From assembly GCF_014202435.1 (NCBI RefSeq), contig NZ_JACHGU010000002.1:124001-188000 (forward strand): a stretch of DNA of 64,000 nucleotides. Direction: 5' to 3'. Positions 56,908 to 64,000 of this stretch are shown piece by piece. This stretch comes from Pseudoxanthomonas broegbernensis (GTDB taxonomy: Bacteria > Pseudomonadota > Gammaproteobacteria > Xanthomonadales > Xanthomonadaceae). Within the stretch, counting starts at the first letter, position 1. Each line of letters starts with the position of its first letter. Under the pieces are notes generated by a model. The model did not search any database. It was not told the origin of the DNA and saw nothing but the letters and a program-made list of their open reading frames with translations. The translations under genes and the position numbers were made by a program.

Positions 56908-57776
56908 ACGCCCCCGCGGCCGGCGGCTGGTCGGAATGGCCGGCGCCGGCGAAGCTGAACCTGTTCCTGCGCATCACCGGCCGCCGCGCGGACGGCTACC
57001 ACGAGCTGCAGACCGTTTTCCGCCTGCTCGACTGGGGTGATCGGATCCGGCTGCGGGTCCGCGACGATGGCCGGGTCGTGCGCCATGGGCCATCGCTGCC
57101 GGGGGTGGCCGAGTCCGACGATCTCACGGTCCAGGCGGCGCATCTACTCAAGGGTGATGCCAATTCCGCCAAGGGTGCGGACATCGTCGTGGAAAAGAAC
57201 ATCCCGGCCGGCGGTGGCTTCGGCGGGGGCTCGTCCGATGCGGGCACCGTCCTGTGCGCCCTCGACCGGCTCTGGGGGCTGGGCCTGGGCGAGGAACGCC
57301 TGGCCGCGCTCGGCCTGCGGCTGGGGGCGGACGTACCGGTGTTCGTACGCGGCCGCAGCGCCTGGGCCGACGGCGTGGGCGAACGGCTGCGCCCGCTGGA
57401 CCTGCCGCCGGCCTGGTACGTGCTGGCCGACCCGGGCGTGCACGTGCCCACCGCCGCTCTTTTCCAAAGCCCGGATTTGACGCGAAATGCCAGGCCCGTG
57501 AAAATAGCCGACTTCGTTGCGGGAACGGTGCTCGACAATGCGTTCGAGCCGGTCCTGCGCCGCCGCGAACCGTCCGTGCAGGCCGTGTTCGATGCGCTGG
57601 CGCGGATCGGCCTGCCGCGCCTGACCGGCTCCGGCAGCGGATGTTTCGTCGAGTTCGCCGATCGCGCCGGTGCGGAAGACGCACTGGCGAGGTTGCCGCG
57701 CGGGCTGCGCGCCTGGGTCGCGGCCGGCGTGACCGAGTCGCCGCTGCGGACCGCCCTGGCGGGTTCGCGAACGTGA
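56904..57776 (+). CDS. ispE: 4-diphosphocytidyl-2-C-methyl-D-erythritol kinase
   Basis: A 290-residue GHMP kinase of the MEP isoprenoid pathway. The active-site start [22 protein letters not shown], the ATP loop [14 protein letters not shown] (101-114) and the late [12 protein letters not shown] are all present. A less GC-biased patch around residues 185-215 (DNA near 57460-57550) stands out slightly. Directly followed by tRNA-Gln. Confidence 0.96.
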   Translation: MNAPAAGGWSEWPAPAKLNLFLRITGRRADGYHELQTVFRLLDWGDRIRLRVRDDGRVVRHGPSLPGVAESDDLTVQAAHLLKGDANSAKGADIVVEKNIPAGGGFGGGSSDAGTVLCALDRLWGLGLGEERLAALGLRLGADVPVFVRGRSAWADGVGERLRPLDLPPAWYVLADPGVHVPTAALFQSPDLTRNARPVKIADFVAGTVLDNAFEPVLRRREPSVQAVFDALARIGLPRLTGSGSGCFVEFADRAGAEDALARLPRGLRAWVAAGVTESPLRTALAGSRT

Positions 57777-57779
57777 TCC

Positions 57780-57855
57780 AGGGGCGTCGCCAAGTGGTTA
57801 AGGCACCGGGTTTTGATCCCGGCATTCGCAGGTTCGAATCCTGCCGCCCCTGCCA
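57780..57855 (+). tRNA. tRNA-Gln (anticodon TTG)
   Basis: A 76-nt cloverleaf: acceptor AGGGGCG/CGCCCCT with G discriminator and encoded CCA, anticodon stem CCGGG/CCCGG with loop TTTTGAT (TTG at 57813-57815), and T-loop TTCGAAT. It starts four bases after the ispE stop and is probably cut from the lolB-ispE-prs transcript. Confidence 0.95.
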
Positions 57856-57961
57856 GGCAACCCGCGAGTGCTGCGGGGGTCCGCGTCTTGGCGCGGTGTT
57901 CCACAACGCGATGGCCACGATGGCCATCCCCTCCGCCCACCGACCGTAGCCGCCGCCGAAA

Positions 57962-58930
57962 ATGAAGAAGATGCAAGAAGATCGCAACCTGCTCATCTTC
58001 GCCGGCAACGCGAACAAGTGCCTGGCCTCGAGCATCTGTCGCGAGCTCGGCATCCGCCAGGGCAAGGCGCTGGTGTCGACCTTCTCCGACGGCGAGGTCC
58101 AGGTCGAGATCGAGGAGAACGTCCGCCGCCAGGAAGTGTTCGTGGTCCAGCCCACCTGCGCGCCGGCCGCGGAGAACCTGATGGAGCTGCTGGTGCTGAT
58201 CGACGCGCTCAAGCGCGCCAGCGCCTCCAGCGTCACCGCGGTGGTGCCGTACTTCGGCTATTCGCGCCAGGACCGGCGGCCGCGCTCCTCGCGCGTGCCG
58301 ATCACCGCCAAGGTCGCGGCCAAGATGTTCACCGCGGTGGGCACCGACCGGGTGCTCACCGTGGACCTGCACGCCGACCAGATCCAGGGCTTCTTCGACC
58401 TCCCGGTCGACAACGTCTACGCTTCGCCGCTGTTGCTGGCCGACATCTGGCGCGCCCACGGCACCGAGAACCTGATCGTGGTGTCGCCGGACGTGGGTGG
58501 CGTGGTCCGCGCCCGCGCGGTGGCCAAGCGCCTGGACGATGCCGACCTGGCCATCATCGACAAGCGCCGTCCGCGCGCCAACGTCTCCACGGTGATGAAC
58601 ATCATCGGCGACGTGTCCGGCAAGACCTGCGTGCTGGTGGACGACATCGTCGATACCGCCGGTACCTTGTGCGCGGCCGCGGCGGCGCTCAAGGCGCAGG
58701 GCGCGACCAAGGTCGTCGCCTACTGCACCCACCCGGTGCTGTCCGGCCCGGCGGTGGACAACATCACCGGCTCGCAACTGGACGAGCTGGTGGTGACGGA
58801 TACCATCCCGCTGTCGCCGGCGGCACGCACCTGCAGCCGCATCCGCCAGGTCAGCGTGGCCGAACTGCTGGCCGAGACCATCCGCCGCATCGCCTTCGGC
58901 GAGTCGGTCAGTTCGCTTTACGTGGATTGA
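57962..58930 (+). CDS. prs: Ribose-phosphate pyrophosphokinase
   Basis: A 322-residue PRPP synthase joining ribose 5-phosphate and ATP, feeding nucleotide, His and Trp synthesis. Motifs: [15 protein letters not shown], the catalytic flexible loop [29 protein letters not shown] and the PRPP loop [13 protein letters not shown]. An in-frame ATG three codons downstream (57971) is an equally good start. Together with transketolase it links the pentose supply to nucleotides. Confidence 0.96.
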   Translation: MKKMQEDRNLLIFAGNANKCLASSICRELGIRQGKALVSTFSDGEVQVEIEENVRRQEVFVVQPTCAPAAENLMELLVLIDALKRASASSVTAVVPYFGYSRQDRRPRSSRVPITAKVAAKMFTAVGTDRVLTVDLHADQIQGFFDLPVDNVYASPLLLADIWRAHGTENLIVVSPDVGGVVRARAVAKRLDDADLAIIDKRRPRANVSTVMNIIGDVSGKTCVLVDDIVDTAGTLCAAAAALKAQGATKVVAYCTHPVLSGPAVDNITGSQLDELVVTDTIPLSPAARTCSRIRQVSVAELLAETIRRIAFGESVSSLYVD

Positions 58931-59048
58931 GGGCGCTTAACTCCTCATCCCCGGTTATTCCCCCGTCGCGGGGACCCAAGGCTCTCCTGGTCGCGGGGGA
59001 GCCGCCAAAGCCGCCGCGAGGCGGTCCATCAACCTAGGTAGTGAAAAA

Positions 59049-59669
59049 ATGGCAACTCATGTAATCAACGTCGAACGTCGCGAGGACGAGGGCAAGGGTG
59101 CGAGCCGCCGCCTGCGTCGCGACGGCAAGGTGCCGGCCATCGTCTACGGCGGCGACCTGCAGCCGGTCGGCATCCAGCTCGATCACGAAAAGCTGTGGCT
59201 GGCCAGCCAGAACGAGTGGTTCTACTCCTCGATTCTGGGCCTGAGCCTCAACGGCGACGTGCAGAAGGTCCTGCTGCGCGATCTGCAGCGCCATCCGTAC
59301 AAGCAGCAGATCCTGCACCTGGATTTCCAGCGCGTGAGCGAGAACGAGATCCTGCGCGCGGCCGTGCCCCTGCACCTGCTCAACGGCGAGAAGTCGCCGG
59401 CCGGCAAGATCGCCGGCGTGGTGATCATGCACGAGCTGACCGAAGTGACCGTGGCCTGCCTGCCGAAGGACCTGCCCGAGGCCATCCAGGTCGACCTGTC
59501 CGACCTGGTCGTCGGCGCGGTGGTCCACCTGTCCGACCTGAAGCTGCCGGCCGGCGTGGAGATCCCGCAGTTGAAGCTGGGCAAGGAGCACGACGTGGCC
59601 GTGGTCGTGGCCAAGCACGCGCGCGGCGAGGAAGAGCCGGCCGCCGCCCCGGAAGAAGCGAAGAAGTAA
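59049..59669 (+). CDS. rplY: 50S ribosomal protein L25 / general stress protein Ctc
   Basis: A 206-residue two-domain L25 of the Ctc/TL5 type, binding 5S rRNA. The N-terminal domain shows EGKGASRRLRRDGKVPAIVYGGD and LRDLQRHPYKQQILHLDFQRV; the C-terminal domain includes VVHLSDLKLPAGVEIPQL. The Glu/Ala tail is normal for the family. The 118-bp leader has short dyads (CCGCC-GCGA-GGCGG near 59011) that may serve autoregulation, unproven. Confidence 0.95.
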   Translation: MATHVINVERREDEGKGASRRLRRDGKVPAIVYGGDLQPVGIQLDHEKLWLASQNEWFYSSILGLSLNGDVQKVLLRDLQRHPYKQQILHLDFQRVSENEILRAAVPLHLLNGEKSPAGKIAGVVIMHELTEVTVACLPKDLPEAIQVDLSDLVVGAVVHLSDLKLPAGVEIPQLKLGKEHDVAVVVAKHARGEEEPAAAPEEAKK

Positions 59670-59722
59670 GCCCGCGGCTCCCGTCCGGTTCGCCGGGCGG
59701 GAGCGTCGGTGCACTCCCTGTG

Positions 59723-60319
59723 ATGGCGGAACTTCGTCTCATCGTCGGGCTGGGCAATCCCGGTCCGGAGCATGCCAACACCCGGCACAACGCCGGGTTT
59801 CGTTTGGCCGATGCGCTGGCCGCGCGCTCTGGTGCGCGTTTCGGCCTGGAGTCCCGGCTGTTCGGCGAGACCGCCAAGGTCGACATCGGCGGCCGCAGCG
59901 TGTGGCTGCTCAAGCCGGCCACCTTCATGAACCTGTCCGGCAAGTCGGTCGCCGCGGCGCTGCGCTACTGGAAGTTCGCCCCCGAGGAGGCGCTGCTGGC
60001 CCATGACGAACTGGACCTGCCGCCAGGCGCGGCGCGGTTGAAGTTCGATGGCGGCCATGGCGGCCAGAACGGCCTGCGCGACACCATCCACCACCTGGGG
60101 CATGGCGGGTTCCACCGCCTGCGCATCGGCATCGGCCATCCCGGGCACAAGGACCGGGTCACCGGTTGGGTGCTGGGGCGCCCCGGCAAGGACGATGCGA
60201 TCCTGATCGACCGCGCCATCGACGACGCGCTGGACGTGCTGCCGCTGGCGGTGGCCGGCGACTTCAACGAAGCGATGAAACGCTTGCACACCAGCAGGGG
60301 AGCAGGGAATGGGGAATAG
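59723..60319 (+). CDS. pth: Peptidyl-tRNA hydrolase
   Basis: A 198-residue enzyme freeing tRNA from stalled peptidyl-tRNA. [19 protein letters not shown] holds the catalytic histidine (H22). [23 protein letters not shown] and [13 protein letters not shown] are all intact. The last ten residues (TSRGAGNGE) run into an imperfect inverted repeat, so the extreme C-terminus seems to be repeat-derived. The rplY-pth-ychF order is standard. Confidence 0.96.
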   Translation: MAELRLIVGLGNPGPEHANTRHNAGFRLADALAARSGARFGLESRLFGETAKVDIGGRSVWLLKPATFMNLSGKSVAAALRYWKFAPEEALLAHDELDLPPGAARLKFDGGHGGQNGLRDTIHHLGHGGFHRLRIGIGHPGHKDRVTGWVLGRPGKDDAILIDRAIDDALDVLPLAVAGDFNEAMKRLHTSRGAGNGE

Positions 60320-60366
60320 GGAATCGAGGGGCCGCGCGGCCTTTTCGTTCCCCATTCCCGATTCTC
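60304..60366. repeat. Repeat with inner GGCCGCGCGGCC-TTTT terminator
   Basis: Short GGGAATGGGGAATAGGGAATCG-type units on the left face TTCCCCATTCCCGATTC units on the right, around a perfect GGCCGCGCGGCC (60330-60341) followed by TTTT. It overlaps the last codons of pth and ends 19 bases before ychF. GGGAAT-rich elements of this kind are common between genes in xanthomonads. The inner part may terminate pth. Confidence 0.6.
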
Positions 60367-60384
60367 CGTTCCGGATTACAAGAC

Positions 60385-61476
60385 ATGGGCATCAAATGCG
60401 GCATCGTCGGCCTGCCCAACGTGGGCAAGTCGACCCTGTTCAACGCGCTGACCAAGGCGGGCATCGCGGCGGCCAACTTCCCGTTCTGCACGATCGAGCC
60501 GAACGTGGGCGTGGTGCCGGTGCCGGACCCGCGCCTTGGCCAATTGGCCGAGATCATCAATCCGCAGAAGGTCGTGCCCACCGCGGTGGAGTTCGTGGAC
60601 ATCGCCGGCCTAGTCGCCGGCGCGGCCAGCGGCGAGGGCCTGGGCAACAAGTTCCTGGCCCACATCCGCGAGGTCGATGCCATCACCCACGTGGTGCGCT
60701 GCTTCGAGCACGGCGACATCGTGCACGTGGCCGGCAAGGTCGACCCGCTCTCGGACATCGACACCATCGACACCGAACTGGCCCTGGCCGACCTGGACAG
60801 CGTGGAAAAGGCGCTCAACCGCGCCGAGCGCTCGGCCAAGGCCGGCGAAAAGGACGCCATCGCCCGCAAGCCGGTGCTGCAGAAGCTGCACGCCGGCCTG
60901 AGCGAGGGTCGGCCCGGCCGCGCACTGGGGCTGGACGAGGAGGAGCGGGCGCTGGTCCGCGACCTGTTCCTGCTGACCCTCAAGCCGGTCATGTACGTGG
61001 CCAACGTCCTGGAGGACGGGTTCGCGGACAACCCCCACCTGGACACCGTGCGCGCCCGCGCCGCGACCGAGGGCGCCGAGGTGGTGCCGGTCTCGGCCGC
61101 GATCGAGGAGGAGCTGTCGCAACTGGACGACGCCGATCGCGACACGTTCCTGGCCGATCTGGGCCTGGACGAGCCGGGGCTGAACCGGGTGATCCGCGCC
61201 GCCTACAAGCTCCTGGGCCTGCAGACCTACTTCACCGCCGGCGTGAAGGAGGTCCGTGCCTGGACCGTGAAGGCCGGCGCCACCGCCCCGCAGGCGGCGG
61301 CCGTCATCCACACCGACTTCGAGAAGGGCTTCATCCGGGCCGAGACCATCGGCTTCGACGACTTCATCAAGTACCGGGGCGAGAGCGGCGCGCGCGAGGC
61401 CGGGCGGATGCGCCTGGAGGGCAAGGAATACCGGGTCCAGGAAGGCGACGTGCTGCACTTCCGCTTCAACGTCTGA
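60385..61476 (+). CDS. ychF: YchF, ribosome-associated Obg-type ATPase
   Basis: A full-length 363-residue YchF. P-loop GLPNVGKST (9-17), the [20 protein letters not shown] switch region, and the C-terminal TGS-like domain ([43 protein letters not shown]) are all in place. YchF prefers ATP to GTP and dampens oxidative-stress responses in E. coli. It lies immediately after the pth repeat, with no strong ribosome site visible. Confidence 0.97.
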   Translation: MGIKCGIVGLPNVGKSTLFNALTKAGIAAANFPFCTIEPNVGVVPVPDPRLGQLAEIINPQKVVPTAVEFVDIAGLVAGAASGEGLGNKFLAHIREVDAITHVVRCFEHGDIVHVAGKVDPLSDIDTIDTELALADLDSVEKALNRAERSAKAGEKDAIARKPVLQKLHAGLSEGRPGRALGLDEEERALVRDLFLLTLKPVMYVANVLEDGFADNPHLDTVRARAATEGAEVVPVSAAIEEELSQLDDADRDTFLADLGLDEPGLNRVIRAAYKLLGLQTYFTAGVKEVRAWTVKAGATAPQAAAVIHTDFEKGFIRAETIGFDDFIKYRGESGAREAGRMRLEGKEYRVQEGDVLHFRFNV

Positions 61477-61503
61477 CCCGGCCGCCGAAGAGCGCCGGAT
61501 GCG

Positions 61504-61532
61504 TTGACATCGGCGCCGGGGGTGGTCAGAAT
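61504..61532 (+). promoter_or_regulatory. Promoter of the tRNA-tuf operon
   Basis: TTGACA (61504-61509), then exactly 17 bp, then CAGAAT (61527-61532), with the tRNA-Tyr gene starting 51 bp later. Perfect -35 and spacing fit a strong stable-RNA promoter. Confidence 0.75.
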
Positions 61533-61582
61533 TAAGGGCTGTTTCACCCCGGTTGCTTTTTTGCTGGCCGGTGGGAAATTCC

Positions 61583-61668
61583 GGAGGGATACCCAAGCGG
61601 CCAACGGGGGCAGACTGTAAATCTGCTGGCTTACGCCTTCGGTGGTTCGAATCCACCTCCCTCCACCA
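61583..61668 (+). tRNA. tRNA-Tyr (anticodon GTA)
   Basis: An 86-nt class II tRNA with a long variable arm. Acceptor GGAGGGA/TCCCTCC, A discriminator, encoded CCA, anticodon GTA at 61617-61619, T-loop TTCGAAT. First gene of the tRNA-tuf operon. Confidence 0.95.
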
Positions 61669-61736
61669 GCTCTACAATGCAGTACCGGAACATCGTGGCA
61701 AGCCCCGGGGCGGTCGACCGGGAAGCGGTTCCCCTC

Positions 61737-61810
<74 letters not shown>

Positions 61811-61851
61811 TTGCGCCGCCCCCGATGTTCCATGCAGTACCGGTTTCACCT

Positions 61852-61927
61852 GCTCACGTAGCTCAGTCGGTAGAGCACCTCCTTGGTAAGGAGGAGGTCG
61901 ATGGTTCGATTCCATTCGTGAGCACCA
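61852..61927 (+). tRNA. tRNA-Thr (anticodon GGT)
   Basis: A 76-nt cloverleaf: acceptor GCTCACG/CGTGAGC, anticodon stem CCTCC/GGAGG, loop TTGGTAA (GGT at 61885-61887), T-loop TTCGATT, encoded CCA. Confidence 0.95.
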
Positions 61928-62023
61928 TCTTTCCCGCCACGCCATGCAGGATGGCGGGTACGCGGAAACCCGTCATCCGGGCCACCGGTTCCAAGACAAC
62001 CCCGATATCGAGAAGAAGCAGCC

Positions 62024-63214
<1,191 letters not shown>

Positions 63215-63223
63215 CGATCTGAC

Positions 63224-63251
63224 CCGGGTGGGCGCAAGCCCACCCGGCTTT
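63224..63251 (+). terminator. Terminator after tuf
   Basis: CCGGGTGGGC and GCCCACCCGG form a perfect ten-bp stem capped by a GCAA tetraloop, followed by CTTTG, ten bases after the tuf stop. Confidence 0.7.
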
Positions 63252-63334
63252 GTCGGGCCGTCGTCCCCGCGAGGCGCTTTTCAACGGTCCACTGGGCCGG
63301 CCGCCCGGGGATTCAACGGCTTGACGAGGCGACA

Positions 63335-63362
63335 AAGGCGGGCCGGAACCACGGTCCGCCTT
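63335..63362 (+). terminator. Second hairpin before tRNA-Trp
   Basis: AAGGCGGGCCG and CGGTCCGCCTT pair with a single G-T wobble around six bases. It could be an additional terminator or a processing site upstream of tRNA-Trp. Confidence 0.45.
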
Positions 63363-63394
63363 CGCCGTCTAAAGGGAAGCCAAGGTTCACGCGT

Positions 63395-63470
<76 letters not shown>

Positions 63471-63534
63471 CTTCCCGACTAGCCCCGCAGGGCCGGCCCA
63501 GCGGGCCGTAACGGTAACGAGAGCGACAGCGAAC

Positions 63535-63948
63535 TTGAACAGCAAGATCGATCCGGCCCAATCTGCCGCCAGCGGCGGCGAAATCGTCAAGTACACGCTC
63601 GCCGCACTGTTGGTGCTCGGCGGCCTGTTCGTCTGGTTCTGGTTTTCCTCGCCCGAACATGCCGCCCGGCTCGGCGAGTGGTCCACCCCGCTGCGCGGGC
63701 TGGCCGTGGTGGCCGGTCTGGCTGCCGGCCTGATGGTGTTCCTGACCAGTGTCCGGGGACACGACCTGCGCGAATTCGTGGCCGAGTCCCGCTTCGAGCT
63801 GCGCAAGGTGGTGTGGCCGACGCGCCAGGAGACCACCCGCATGACCTGGGTCGTGATCGCCGTAGTGGTGCTTTTGAGCCTGATACTGGCCGGCTTCGAT
63901 TTCGTCGTGAAGTGGGCGATCGAGCTGTTCCTGAATCTGGGCCGCTGA
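63535..63948 (+). CDS. secE: Preprotein translocase subunit SecE
   Basis: A 137-residue three-helix SecE of the enterobacterial type, part of the SecYEG channel. Helices lie at about 20-40, 52-70 and 106-130, with the conserved amphipathic segment FVAESRFELRKVVWPTRQETTRMT just before the last. The start is a TTG at 63535, the only in-frame start that gives the family's beginning (NSKID); a weak GAGAG lies upstream. nusG follows 13 bases after the stop. Confidence 0.94.
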   Translation: MNSKIDPAQSAASGGEIVKYTLAALLVLGGLFVWFWFSSPEHAARLGEWSTPLRGLAVVAGLAAGLMVFLTSVRGHDLREFVAESRFELRKVVWPTRQETTRMTWVVIAVVVLLSLILAGFDFVVKWAIELFLNLGR

Positions 63949-63961
63949 GGAGAGTGTCGCA

Positions 63962-64000
63962 GTGAAGCGTTGGTATGTGGTTCACGCCTATTCCGGTTTC
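63962..64000 (+). CDS. nusG: Transcription termination/antitermination protein NusG, 5' end only
   Basis: Only 13 codons are in the window, from a GTG preceded by GAGGAG: KRWYVVHAYSGF is the invariant start of NusG (NGN domain). It continues past the right edge; position after secE confirms identity. Confidence 0.93.
   Translation, partial: MKRWYVVHAYSGF

Overview
The window is very GC-rich and almost entirely chromosomal core plus niche genes of a gammaproteobacterium, most likely the Xanthomonadaceae/Lysobacteraceae. I favour a Pseudoxanthomonas-like plant-biomass degrader, but genus is inference. The pointers are gene order (pilQ followed by moxR; ahpC-ahpF-oxyR; prfA-hemA-TPR-lolB-ispE-tRNA-prs-rplY-pth-ychF; tRNA-Tyr/Gly/Thr-tuf-tRNA-Trp-secE-nusG), frequent GTG starts and 1-4 base start/stop overlaps. 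No insertion sequence, phage gene, CRISPR array or rRNA gene was seen.

Layout. 1-8 kb: the 3' end of the type IV pilus secretin gene, then a tightly overlapped MoxR/DUF58/DUF4381/BatA/BatB-TPR/BatD operon (AAA+ chaperone plus membrane von Willebrand factor A proteins), then a DAACS dicarboxylate/amino-acid symporter. 9-19 kb: a polysaccharide-use region with divergent Tat-type exported GH127 and GH43 glycosidases, transketolase, a BolA-like protein, a BlaI-type repressor with two operators over its own promoter but only a stub of its sensor, a CE15 glucuronoyl esterase and an S1/P1 nuclease. 19-27 kb: gap and pgk flanking a DUF2339/DUF3999 membrane pair. 27-31 kb: rnk, oxyR, ahpF and ahpC on the minus strand, with an OxyR-type site abutting the ahpC promoter. 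31-41 kb: prmC, prolyl iminopeptidase, a DUF2242 lipoprotein, a four-gene minus-strand operon (nitroreductase, flap exonuclease, Nudix, N-formylglutamate amidohydrolase family) and two tandem DUF1631 paralogues. 41.7-46.2 kb: a proton-translocating transhydrogenase whose three subunit genes are interrupted by an inverted sigma-factor/membrane-protein/DUF3106 operon. 46-52 kb: small housekeeping genes (sufT, ybaK, a half-length asparaginase, wrbA, yihY, a TlpA lipoprotein, acylphosphatase). 52-64 kb: the core run of translation, haem, lipoprotein, isoprenoid and PRPP genes ending in the tuf/secE/nusG region with five tRNAs in total.

How the genes fit together. GH127, GH43 and CE15 would act on arabinose- and glucuronate-decorated plant polymers outside the cytoplasm. 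Transketolase, GapDH and phosphoglycerate kinase would carry the released pentoses into central metabolism. Transhydrogenase and AhpCF/OxyR supply reductant and peroxide defence. No wholly new system is clearly present. The best leads are the orphan BlaI circuit with a degenerate sensor, the tandem DUF1631 proteins, the interrupted pnt locus with its small sigma-factor operon, and several perfect inverted repeats at operon junctions.
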